From the NCBI GenBank assembly GCA_900549375.1, contig URNY01000054.1, positions 1 through 15,173 of the forward strand: a DNA stretch of 15,173 nt. The letters are read 5' to 3'. Numbering within the stretch: position 1 is the first letter of the stretch; each line of letters opens with the position of its first letter. This DNA comes from an uncultured Bacteroidales bacterium. Its GTDB lineage: Bacteria > Bacteroidota > Bacteroidia > Bacteroidales > Muribaculaceae. This document shows positions 8,925-15,173 of this stretch, in pieces. A program made the position numbers and the translations under genes. The notes below the pieces were generated by a model. It searched no databases. It had not been told where the DNA came from and saw only the letters and a program-made list of their open reading frames with translations.

Positions 8925-10364
8925 TTATTTCGTGATGATATATGACCTCTCGGGACCCGCGAGTCCTTTGATACGGCCATTTTTCACCACAAATGTCTTG
9001 CCGTGGACTTTGTCGCGGTAGGTTCCTGACGGAAGTTCCGTGGGAAGATCCACAACGTTGGAAAGTGTGCCAATATTGACAATGGCGGCTCCTTTCCGGC
9101 CGCGGTTCACGAGAAGAACCTGTCCGTTGTCGGATATCTGTACATTCTCCTTTTCGCCCGACATGGCAGTGCGGAATTTGTTGACGGCCACTACCTCCGG
9201 ATGCATGAACTCATCGTTGCCTCTGGCTCCGAGCACATTGTTTCCCCAGTAATTCTTACGTGTCGAACCGGCGGGACGGCTGAAAAACAGGGGAGTGCCG
9301 TTCTGACGCGCCGTGAGGAATACCCAGCCCTGACGGATCTGGTTGTCGGTGAGATGTGCCGACTCGTGAGCGTTGGCGTATGTATCATGGCTTTCAATCC
9401 ATGTGGTGAGAAATTCCGGCGCGGCGCTGTGATGATAGCTTATAACGTCGAGTCCCTTGGCGGAATGCTTCTCAAGCATTTCACGGAGCACGTGGCCGTA
9501 GCTTGATGCCGTCTGACCCATGTAATCGGCATACTCGGCTTCTGGCACTCCCTTGTCTTGAAGAACCTCTCCATATATGAAAAGAGAGTCGACCGGAAGG
9601 GCGAGGCGCGTCCCTTTAACGGATTTCCTTCCGGTTACAACATCCCAGAAGTCATTCTCCTTCACTCCGGATGCAGCATCGACAGGATCGGAATGCACGC
9701 CGATATGTTTTGCCGTGTCGTAACGGAAACCCCGGACTCCGAGCCGAAGAAGATCGTTGACAAACTGAAGATAATATTTCTGGAAATCGGGATTCTCTGT
9801 GTTGACATCGGGAAGTCCTCCCATAGCCCAGAGAGTGCATTGCTCTCGGTCGCCGTAATTTGTAATGGGATCGAGTCCCTTGGAATGGAACATTTTCTCT
9901 CTGCCGCCCACAGCTTTATAAAAGTCTTCTGCGACGGCGTCGACATCAAAGGCAGTATGGTTGGGGAGAACATCCACAATCACCTTTACATTGTATCTGG
10001 CGGCGGAATCCATCATCTGTTTCATCTGATCTCTGGTGCCGACAATATTGTTGCCGATTTTCCAATCTATGGGCTGATAATAATAATACCAGTTACCTTC
10101 GGTCACATTCTCATCGAAAATTTTCTTGCCGCTGCCCTCGGGAGCGAAACAATTCTGGACAGGGGAGGTCTGCACCATGGTGAAGCCGGCATCGGCGATG
10201 TTCTTCATGTTGGAAGCGATCTCCGGAAAGCTCCAGCTCCAGGCATGAAGGATAGTCTCTTTGTTGACGGCATCGGGATTGACAGTCATCCTGTCTTTTG
10301 CCGAGATCTGCAAACATGATAACCCCATTAGGGAAATCATCAATAAGTTGAATCTACGATACAT
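8925..10364 (-). CDS. Secreted GH13 alpha-amylase, Bacillus AmyE-like
   Basis: A 479-aa glycoside hydrolase family 13 protein that should cleave alpha-1,4 bonds in starch or maltodextrins. A signal peptide (about 1-22, likely cut after ISA) suggests export to the periplasm or beyond; the Cys at 17 is not in a good lipobox. The (beta/alpha)8 domain shows region I DVLPNH (131-136), region II GFRYDTAKH (212-220, nucleophile Asp216), region III YGEVLQD (acid/base Glu266) and region IV ESHD (Asp327). ILHAWSWSF, DAGFTMVQTSP, GEVLQD and ESHDTYAN closely resemble B. subtilis AmyE, so subfamily GH13_28 is likely. A short C-terminal beta domain (about 395-479) follows, with no carbohydrate-binding module. 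No SusC/SusD genes are in view, so it is not part of a visible utilisation locus. It is divergent from the NlpC/P60 gene and is the only gene on its transcript as far as can be seen. Confidence 0.95.
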   Translation of the reverse strand: MYRRFNLLMISLMGLSCLQISAKDRMTVNPDAVNKETILHAWSWSFPEIASNMKNIADAGFTMVQTSPVQNCFAPEGSGKKIFDENVTEGNWYYYYQPIDWKIGNNIVGTRDQMKQMMDSAARYNVKVIVDVLPNHTAFDVDAVAEDFYKAVGGREKMFHSKGLDPITNYGDREQCTLWAMGGLPDVNTENPDFQKYYLQFVNDLLRLGVRGFRYDTAKHIGVHSDPVDAASGVKENDFWDVVTGRKSVKGTRLALPVDSLFIYGEVLQDKGVPEAEYADYMGQTASSYGHVLREMLEKHSAKGLDVISYHHSAAPEFLTTWIESHDTYANAHESAHLTDNQIRQGWVFLTARQNGTPLFFSRPAGSTRKNYWGNNVLGARGNDEFMHPEVVAVNKFRTAMSGEKENVQISDNGQVLLVNRGRKGAAIVNIGTLSNVVDLPTELPSGTYRDKVHGKTFVVKNGRIKGLAGPERSYIITK

Positions 10365-10647
10365 ACTATGTAAGAATTAAAGTAAAGCTTCAATAAAAGC
10401 AGGTTTAGGTATTTGCCCGGTAAAAGGGGAAAGGCAGAGGGACTTGAAAAATAGTCCTCAATTGCTTTGCTAAGTTAATAAATAATGGCTGAAACTGCAA
10501 AATGAGGTGATGGATATCGGCAATATTGCACAAAAGGTTAAATCTGTGCTGAATACTAAATATATTTAAATTTTGAAATTCAGCATTTTAATAATTTGCA
10601 AAAGAATTAGGAATTTTATATTTTTGTAACCGAAACTAACATATAAA
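10365..10647. other. Divergent intergenic region between alpha-amylase and NlpC/P60 genes
   Basis: This 283 bp AT-rich spacer separates divergent genes. It contains a good promoter for the plus-strand hydrolase and, just upstream of it, an inverted repeat TGCTGAAT (10547-10554) / ATTCAGCA (10578-10585) that could be an operator. I found no exact TAnnTTTG element oriented toward the amylase gene, so its promoter is not identified. No coding frame is convincing. Confidence 0.6.
10595..10626 (+). promoter_or_regulatory. Primary-sigma promoter of the NlpC/P60 gene
   Basis: TTTG (10595-10598), a 20-nt spacer and TATTTTTG (10619-10626) form an exact Bacteroidetes -33/-7 promoter. Transcription would begin near 10632, leaving about 16 nt before the ATG at 10648. 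The short A-rich leader has no Shine-Dalgarno sequence, as is usual in this phylum. Confidence 0.8.
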
Positions 10648-11262
10648 ATGAATTTCAGAACACTTACGGCAGTAACAGCGCTTTCATTATGCGGCATTGC
10701 AGCGAATGCCCAGACTTCGGCCAAAGCGCGTGCCGCCCACGACCGCATACATCGTCAGCAACTGGCAAACGCGAAATCCCGTCTCGACAAGACCGTGATT
10801 TCAAACATGCTCAAAGAGGAAGTAGCCAAAAGAGAGTCGGCTGAGGAGGTCGGTCTTTCCGATGAATCCAATGCCATGATAACCGACTTGCTTACCGAGG
10901 CCCGCAAACATATCGGCAAACCATACGTTCACGGTGCGAAAGGACCGAGATCTTTCGACTGCTCCGGATTTTCAAGCTATGTATATAGCCAGTTCGGATA
11001 TTCCCTGAGTCCATCCTCGCGCACACAGTATACGCAAGGGGTGAGCGTATCCCGCAAGAATCTCCGCAAAGGAGATTTGGTGTTCTTCACAAGTCGCAGA
11101 AGCGGAAAGAACGTGGGCCACGTAGGCATTGTAGTCAGCGCTGATAACGAAACGGGAAATTTCAAATTTATCCACGCAAGTATAAAAGGTGTTAAGATAA
11201 GCGATTTTGAAGGTTATTATGTAGGCCGCTACATAGGAGCCAAAAGAATCATCACCGAATAA
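10648..11262 (+). CDS. Secreted NlpC/P60-family cell-wall endopeptidase
   Basis: A 204-aa precursor with a clear signal peptide (1-21, cut ANA|Q). A charged, probably helical linker (about 25-70) leads to a C-terminal NlpC/P60 domain (about 76-204). The papain-like catalytic triad is complete: Cys105 in FDCSGF, His158 in GHVGIV and His176 in FIHAS. Such enzymes cut peptide bonds in peptidoglycan stems, typically between D-Glu and diaminopimelate, during wall turnover; the exact bond is not determined here. There is no lipobox and no SH3 targeting domain, so it is probably a soluble periplasmic enzyme. It has its own promoter and stands alone, followed by the tRNA-Gln unit about 170 bp downstream. 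Confidence in the family is high. Confidence 0.95.
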   Translation: MNFRTLTAVTALSLCGIAANAQTSAKARAAHDRIHRQQLANAKSRLDKTVISNMLKEEVAKRESAEEVGLSDESNAMITDLLTEARKHIGKPYVHGAKGPRSFDCSGFSSYVYSQFGYSLSPSSRTQYTQGVSVSRKNLRKGDLVFFTSRRSGKNVGHVGIVVSADNETGNFKFIHASIKGVKISDFEGYYVGRYIGAKRIITE

Positions 11263-11284
11263 ATCGGAAATCAGAGATTTATTC
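11257..11284 (+). terminator. Possible weak hairpin at the end of the NlpC/P60 gene
   Basis: GAATAAATC (11257-11265) and GATTTATTC (11276-11284) form a perfect 9-bp inverted repeat with a 10-nt loop that includes the stop codon. It is AT-rich and has no T-run after it, so it may be a weak or Rho-assisted end signal, or chance. Confidence 0.3.
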
Positions 11285-11361
11285 TAAAACATTATCTCAT
11301 TGGTATTTGAGATTTGGAGCTGAAAAAAGTGATAAAAATTTCAAAAAAATCGCTCAAAAAA

Positions 11362-11393
11362 TTTGGTGGGTTAAAGAAAAAGCAGTAATTTTG
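11362..11393 (+). promoter_or_regulatory. Primary-sigma promoter of tRNA-Gln
   Basis: TTTG (11362-11365), a 20-nt spacer and TAATTTTG (11386-11393) match the Bacteroidetes consensus exactly. The start would be near 11400, leaving about 36 nt of 5' leader to be removed by RNase P before the tRNA at 11436. Confidence 0.8.
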
Positions 11394-11435
11394 CAACGTC
11401 AAAAAGGGAAAGAGATTCCTTAACGATTTAAATAT

Positions 11436-11506
11436 TGCCTTGTGGTGTAATGGTAGCACACCGGATTCTGGTTCCGTTTGTGAGAGTTCGAGTCTTTCCA
11501 AGGCAA
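11436..11506 (+). tRNA. tRNA-Gln (anticodon CTG)
   Basis: A 71-nt cloverleaf folds as follows. The acceptor stem TGCCTTG pairs with CAAGGCA. The D stem is GTGT/GCAC with AATGGTA in the loop. The anticodon stem CCGGA/TCCGT has loop TTCTGGT, placing CTG at 34-36. The T arm is GAGAG-TTCGAGT-CTTTC, with the invariant TTCGA. The first anticodon-stem pair (27-43) is a C-T mismatch and the variable loop is only 4 nt. CCA is not encoded, which is common in Bacteroidetes. The pattern CCGGATTCTG-TTCCG resembles E. coli tRNA-Gln(CUG), supporting identity. It is monocistronic with its own promoter and terminator. Confidence 0.93.
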
Positions 11507-11515
11507 CAAATGCAT

Positions 11516-11553
11516 AAAACGCCTATCCATTGTTAACAATGGATAGGCGTTTT
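11516..11553 (+). terminator. Perfectly palindromic intrinsic terminator after tRNA-Gln
   Basis: A 38-nt perfect palindrome centred on GTTAAC has arms containing CGCCTATCCATTG and its complement, flanked by AAAA on the left and TTTT plus TTTATTT context on the right. It starts 10 nt after the tRNA and would stop transcription from either strand, serving both the tRNA and the minus-strand cassette that faces it. Confidence 0.92.
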
Positions 11554-11648
11554 ATTTGACTTAAATTATCGTATGATTCTACTATTCCCATTTCTTTGAA
11601 ATTGTATTCATTTAAGAATAGATCTATACTGATGGCGAGAAGGAGCAT
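11523..11648 (-). other. Doubtful 41-aa open frame downstream of the 163-aa gene
   Basis: ATG at 11648 opens a 41-codon frame that begins with a hydrophobic stretch (MLLLAISIDLFL) and ends at a TAG inside the palindromic terminator. The same frame stays open upstream to the end of the 163-aa gene with no other ATG. It could be a small membrane peptide, a decayed gene or chance in AT-rich DNA; nothing recognisable is encoded. The rest of 11554-11716 shows no feature. Confidence 0.2.
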
Positions 11649-11716
11649 TTCCAACACAAAAAAGAGATTGAACCGAGAACGCTTCAGTCTATAATGGTAG
11701 TTAAGTAATGTCGTTA

Positions 11717-12208
11717 TCAGTGATATTTGTTTTCAAGATGAGCGATAACCAAATGAATAACGGGAGCGTGTGAGGTGCGATAGAAAACTCTGGCGAATGA
11801 CTGGTAACCATCAGATCCAACAATAATGTCTTTTGATTCAATACCAAGTTCTTTAAGTCTATCAATATTATGCTGGTAGAAGTATTCAAACAAGTTCCAA
11901 CGGTACTGTCCTGGAGCTATACTTTTATGATTTGTCTTTAAGGGATCCGTGGAACAGATAAATGAAAACACTGCATTTGGGAACTGTAAAAACTGTTCAA
12001 TAAGCCACTGACACATTCTATAGAAAGCCCTTAACCCTAACGGTTGGTCAAGATACAATTTTTCAATTGCGATGTCTGCGATTTCCAGTTCTTTAAATTC
12101 AGGAGGTATCCGAAATGTGTCAGCCTTCTGGCTATCTTCATAAAAATTGAGGACAACCACTAAATGATTGCCCTCATTATCGGGAATTAGAGTTTCTACA
12201 GATTCCAT
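11717..12208 (-). CDS. Uncharacterised 163-aa protein, second gene of a two-gene cassette
   Basis: I do not recognise this protein with confidence. It is soluble, mildly acidic in its N-terminal half, and has no signal peptide or membrane segment. The order of features is a beta-rich N-terminus (about 1-50, including HLVVVLNFYED), a helical stretch (about 58-80, with RMCQWLIEQFLQ), then a strand and loop FSFICSTDPLKTNHK (about 82-96). YRWNLFEYFYQ (about 102-112) and a His-rich C-terminal strand VIHLVIAHLENKYH complete it. The layout of a helix, then an ICS-D strand, then an R/W-LF-F segment vaguely recalls the Bacteroidetes DUF6169 family, but this is from memory and unverified. Its ATG overlaps the stop of the 44-aa gene as TAATG, so translation is coupled. 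Base composition is lower in GC (around 40% by eye) than the flanking housekeeping genes, which fits accessory DNA. Confidence 0.75.
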   Translation of the reverse strand: MESVETLIPDNEGNHLVVVLNFYEDSQKADTFRIPPEFKELEIADIAIEKLYLDQPLGLRAFYRMCQWLIEQFLQFPNAVFSFICSTDPLKTNHKSIAPGQYRWNLFEYFYQHNIDRLKELGIESKDIIVGSDGYQSFARVFYRTSHAPVIHLVIAHLENKYH

Positions 12209-12342
12209 TATCCGTGAATCAGTTTACGATATTTATCACAGATTTTTTTCATGCGCTCCTTCTTTTCTTGCTGCGCTTCCTTTATGAAAGCGACCAACTC
12301 CCTCGAAGGTTTGGGGATTCGGATTGTGTTTGTCGTTTCCAT
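12208..12342 (-). CDS. Small 44-aa basic protein, first gene of the two-gene cassette
   Basis: ATG at 12342 opens a 44-codon frame ending at TAA 12208-12210. The protein starts METTNTIRIPKPSRELVAFI and continues as a highly charged, probably single-helix segment rich in Lys, Glu and Gln. The case for a real gene is its position: a consensus promoter lies 27 nt upstream, there is no other start before the 163-aa frame, and the stop and next start overlap as TAATG. A short basic protein encoded before a larger coupled partner is the order seen in many toxin-antitoxin pairs. It could equally be a small accessory subunit. No family is recognised, and there is no membrane segment. Confidence 0.65.
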   Translation of the reverse strand: METTNTIRIPKPSRELVAFIKEAQQEKKERMKKICDKYRKLIHG

Positions 12343-12368
12343 ATCAATTGCCTTTAGTTATTGTTCTG

Positions 12369-12400
12369 CAAAGTTACGACAAATATTACATTGCCACAAA
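12369..12400 (-). promoter_or_regulatory. Primary-sigma promoter of the 44-aa/163-aa cassette
   Basis: On the minus strand, TTTG (12397-12400), a 20-nt spacer and TAACTTTG (12369-12376) match the Bacteroidetes consensus exactly. Transcription would begin near 12363, about 20 nt before the ATG at 12342. Confidence 0.8.
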
Positions 12401-12600
12401 TTTTCAAGCACTTAAAAATGGTGCTCTTTAAAATATTAACGCTTCACTTCGTGGTATTGTTGTAAATGAAGGTGTAGATAGCTTCCACCAGAACTTTTTC
12501 TTCCTCATCTTTCTGAAGATGTCGTTGATAAATATCGTACGTAAAATGTATGCATTAATTGAATATTTATCTTCATTAGTAAAACAACAACCTCTATTTA

Positions 12601-12618
12601 ACATAATAGCGATTATGT
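12601..12618 (-). terminator. Possible weak hairpin downstream of uvrA
   Basis: ACATAAT (12601-12607) and ATTATGT (12612-12618) form a 7-bp stem with a 4-nt loop, 25 nt past the uvrA stop. It is AT-rich and followed by TAAAT rather than a T-run on the minus strand, so it is only a tentative end signal. Confidence 0.3.
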
Positions 12619-12642
12619 AAATTTTCTTGCAACGTTCTGGCA

Positions 12643-15173
12643 CTATCCTTTTAACTGTTCACGCAGGAATTCCGCGGTCGGCGTATCTTTTGCGGCCACC
12701 TGTTCCGGCGTGCCCTCGGCCATTATCATTCCCCCTTCGCGTCCGCCTTTGGGCCCGAGGTCGATGATATAGTCGGCACATTTAATGACATCAAGGTTGT
12801 GCTCGATCACGACCATTGTGTTTCCTTTCTCCACAAGCTTGTTGATCACCTTCAGTAAAACGCGTATATCCTCGAAATGTAACCCGGTTGTGGGCTCATC
12901 CAATATGAATACTGTTTTACCCGTATCTTTCTTGGCAAGCTCCGTGGCTAATTTGACGCGCTGATTCTCACCGCCGCTAAGCGTGCTTGACGGCTGGCCG
13001 AGTTTCAGATAACCGAGACCTATCTCTTTGAGCACCTTTATCTTACGCAGTATATTCGGTACATTTTCAAAGAATTCAACAGCCTGATCCACAGTCATTT
13101 CGAGTACATCGGCTATCGATTTACCCTTGAAACGCACCTCGAGCGTCTCGCGGTTGTATCGCTTCCCATGGCATTCCTCACACGGCACGAGTACATCGGG
13201 GAGAAAATTCATCTCTATCGTGCGATAGCCATTCCCCTTGCAGGTCTCGCAGCGTCCGCCAGCAACGTTGAATGAGAAACGCCCGGGCTTATAACCGCGC
13301 AGCTTCGAATCCGGCAGTTCGACAAACAGTTTGCGGATATCGGCAAAAACGCCGGTATAAGTAGCGGGATTCGATCTGGGCGATCTTCCAAGAGGCGACT
13401 GGTCCACAGTCACAACCTTGTCGACGTTTTCTATCCCTTTTACCGATTTATATGGCAGCGGTTCCTGCAGCGACCTGAAGAAATGCTTACTCAGCATAGG
13501 CTGCAGCGTACCGTTAATGAGTGAGGATTTGCCGCTTCCGCTCACGCCCGTGACGCAGACAAACATCCCTAACGGTAGCTTGAGGTTCACGTTCTTGAGA
13601 TTATGGCCGTTGGCTCCACGTATCTCGAGATATTTGCCATTACCCTTTCTGCGGGTTTTCGGAACTTCTATCTCCTTCTTTCCATTCAGATAAGAAGCCG
13701 TGAGAGTGTTCGATTCCAGCATTTTGGCAGGAGTTCCCTGAAACATAACCTCTCCCCCGCCGCTCCCTGCTCCGGGACCTATATCGATAATGTAGTCAGC
13801 CTCTTTCATGATATCTTTATCATGCTCCACCACGATTATCGAGTTCCCGTTGTCGCGCAGTTGTTTGAGACTGTTTATGAGACGTACGTTATCCCGCTGA
13901 TGAAGGCCGATAGACGGCTCATCGAGAATATAAAGCACATTCACGAGTTGCGAACCGATCTGTGTCGCGAGGCGTATACGCTGGCTTTCGCCGCCGCTCA
14001 GGCTTGCGCTCTCCCTGTCGAGCGAAAGATAATCGAGGCCGACATCGAGGAGAAAGCGCAGACGGCTCCTGATCTCCTTCAGAATCTCCTCAGCCACTAC
14101 CCTTTTCCCGGCATCGAGTCGGTCTTCGAGCCCCTGTGTCCATTCGTATAGGTCGGCAATGTCCATTCTTGCCACTTCCGCTATATTCTTTCCATCGATA
14201 AAGAAATTGAGGGAAATCTTGTTCAGACGGCTCCCGTTGCACTCCGGACAAACGGTGCGCGAAAAGAACTTTCCGCTCCATTTGTTGGCCTCGGAGCCTG
14301 CATCGGCATCCTGCTGCATCTCGATATATTTCACAAGGCCATCGTAGGATGAGGTATAATGAGTGGTAGAGAGTGTATCGTTCTGTATCGAGAGGTGCGC
14401 GTCGGTGCCGTCGAGAATATCATGGAGAGCCTCTTCGGGAAGCTGGTTCACGGGAGTTTTCAGATCGGATCCATAGAGACGGCAGATAGCGTCGATCTGC
14501 CAGAAGATAAGTGAATTCTTATATTTACCCAAAGGAACGATAGCACCGTCATGAATTGATTTGGACTTGTCGGGAATCACCTTTGCCTCATCCACGAGCG
14601 AGACATATCCAAGGCCCTTGCAACGGCGGCAGGCACCCTGCGGAGAATTGAACGAGAAATTATGCGGCGCCTGTTCCGGATACGAGAGACCGGTCTCGGG
14701 ATCCATCAGATGCTGGCTGTAATGGCGGATCTCATCCGTGTCGGCATCCATCACCATCATCTGTTTGTCGCCCTGCTTGAGAGCCGACTCCACCGAGCTG
14801 CGAAGTCTCTGCATATCATTGGAAGAAGCCCGCATCCGGTCTACCACAAGCTCCACGGAATGGTTCTGATAGCGGTTGAGTTTCATACCGTAGGCAAGCT
14901 CTTTGAGCTCCCCGTCTACTCTCACATAAATATATCCCTTTTTGCGGAGATTCTCGAAAAGTTCCTTGTAATGTCCCTTGCGGTTTTTGACAAGCGGCGC
15001 GAGCACATATATCTTTTTGCCGTTATATGTATCCACAATGAGGTCTACAATACGGTCTTTGGTATATTTCACCATCGGCTTACCGGTGAGATAGCTGCGG
15101 GCCTCTCCCATTCTTGCAAAAAGAAGGCGGAAAAAGTCGTAGATCTCGGTGGTTGTGCCTATTGTGGACCTCG
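12643..15173 (-). CDS. uvrA: Excinuclease ABC subunit A, UvrA (5' end cut by window edge)
   Basis: About 842 C-terminal residues of UvrA, the damage-sensing ATPase of nucleotide excision repair, which forms a dimer and loads UvrB. The frame stays open to the right edge and begins RSTIGTTTEIYDFFRLLFAR, which lies about 100 residues into typical UvrA; the first Walker A is therefore outside the window. Visible in order: first zinc-module cysteines (CRRC, later CPEC), LSGGESQR and LYILDEPSIGLH of the first ATPase half, and the second Walker A GVSGSGKSS. Then come the C-terminal zinc finger (CETC and CEEC), LSGGENQR and FILDEPTTGLH. The stop is at 12643. Sequence and length are normal, with no visible defect. 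No lexA-type operator can be assessed because the promoter is out of view. Some Bacteroidetes carry several UvrA paralogues, and I cannot say which this is. Confidence 0.97.
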   Translation of the reverse strand, partial: RSTIGTTTEIYDFFRLLFARMGEARSYLTGKPMVKYTKDRIVDLIVDTYNGKKIYVLAPLVKNRKGHYKELFENLRKKGYIYVRVDGELKELAYGMKLNRYQNHSVELVVDRMRASSNDMQRLRSSVESALKQGDKQMMVMDADTDEIRHYSQHLMDPETGLSYPEQAPHNFSFNSPQGACRRCKGLGYVSLVDEAKVIPDKSKSIHDGAIVPLGKYKNSLIFWQIDAICRLYGSDLKTPVNQLPEEALHDILDGTDAHLSIQNDTLSTTHYTSSYDGLVKYIEMQQDADAGSEANKWSGKFFSRTVCPECNGSRLNKISLNFFIDGKNIAEVARMDIADLYEWTQGLEDRLDAGKRVVAEEILKEIRSRLRFLLDVGLDYLSLDRESASLSGGESQRIRLATQIGSQLVNVLYILDEPSIGLHQRDNVRLINSLKQLRDNGNSIIVVEHDKDIMKEADYIIDIGPGAGSGGGEVMFQGTPAKMLESNTLTASYLNGKKEIEVPKTRRKGNGKYLEIRGANGHNLKNVNLKLPLGMFVCVTGVSGSGKSSLINGTLQPMLSKHFFRSLQEPLPYKSVKGIENVDKVVTVDQSPLGRSPRSNPATYTGVFADIRKLFVELPDSKLRGYKPGRFSFNVAGGRCETCKGNGYRTIEMNFLPDVLVPCEECHGKRYNRETLEVRFKGKSIADVLEMTVDQAVEFFENVPNILRKIKVLKEIGLGYLKLGQPSSTLSGGENQRVKLATELAKKDTGKTVFILDEPTTGLHFEDIRVLLKVINKLVEKGNTMVVIEHNLDVIKCADYIIDLGPKGGREGGMIMAEGTPEQVAAKDTPTAEFLREQLKG

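Larger units (their letters stand above)
12343..12642. other. AT-rich spacer between uvrA and the small cassette
   Basis: This 300 bp holds the cassette promoter (12369-12400) and otherwise no supported gene. Two opposing open frames of about 60-70 codons cross 12430-12640 (one minus, from a GTG overlapping the uvrA stop; one plus, without a clear start). Neither encodes a recognisable protein. It may contain decayed accessory DNA. Confidence 0.5.

Noticed and set aside
11292..11501. 69-codon minus-strand frame across the tRNA-Gln gene
   Set aside because: It runs antisense through the tRNA and its promoter, which explain this DNA fully.
11507..12642. Direct repeat of the tRNA-Gln 3' end marking an integrated element
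   Set aside because: I searched by eye for copies of the tRNA 3' end in the segment and found only short matches (about 7 nt), no more than chance.
12428..12643. 71-codon minus-strand frame from a GTG overlapping the uvrA stop
   Set aside because: It has a non-ATG start, no recognisable product, very AT-rich composition and no promoter of its own; the length is expected by chance there.

Overview
The window looks like chromosomal DNA from a member of the order Bacteroidales (Bacteroidota). Base composition near 50% GC and the protein sequences would fit the Muribaculaceae, but the family is inference. Supporting signs are the absence of Shine-Dalgarno sequences before the starts I inspected, and several upstream regions with the Bacteroidetes primary-sigma promoter pattern TTTG-N20-TAnnTTTG. 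The ComEC, AroE, M13 peptidase and ABC-F proteins also read like Bacteroidales homologues.

Layout. Positions 1-6608 (minus strand) hold a tight four-gene run transcribed as ABC-F ATPase, M13 metallopeptidase, aroE and comEC, with gaps of 1 bp and 20 bp and then a 25 bp overlap; comEC runs off the left edge. aroE is broken by an apparent 1-nt deletion after about codon 28. Positions 6683-8778 hold groES-groEL (minus), closed by a strong intrinsic terminator. Upstream of groES is a sequence matching the sigma-54 -24/-12 promoter consensus at every conserved position. Positions 8925-10364 (minus) encode a secreted GH13 alpha-amylase with all catalytic residues. Positions 10648-11262 (plus) encode a secreted NlpC/P60 cell-wall hydrolase with its own promoter. 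Positions 11362-11553 hold a self-contained tRNA-Gln(CTG) unit: promoter, tRNA and a perfectly palindromic terminator.

Positions 11554-12642 are AT-rich compared with the rest and contain a two-gene cassette (minus): a 44-aa protein whose stop overlaps, as TAATG, the start of a 163-aa protein of unknown function. The cassette has its own consensus promoter and sits between the tRNA gene and uvrA. This is the best candidate for an undescribed accessory module. Positions 12643-15173 (minus) are uvrA, truncated at its 5' end by the window edge.

Most of the window is housekeeping: nucleotide excision repair, protein folding, shikimate synthesis, DNA uptake and cell-wall turnover. The points most worth following are the sigma-54-type promoter on groESL, the frameshift in aroE, and the small cassette next to tRNA-Gln.
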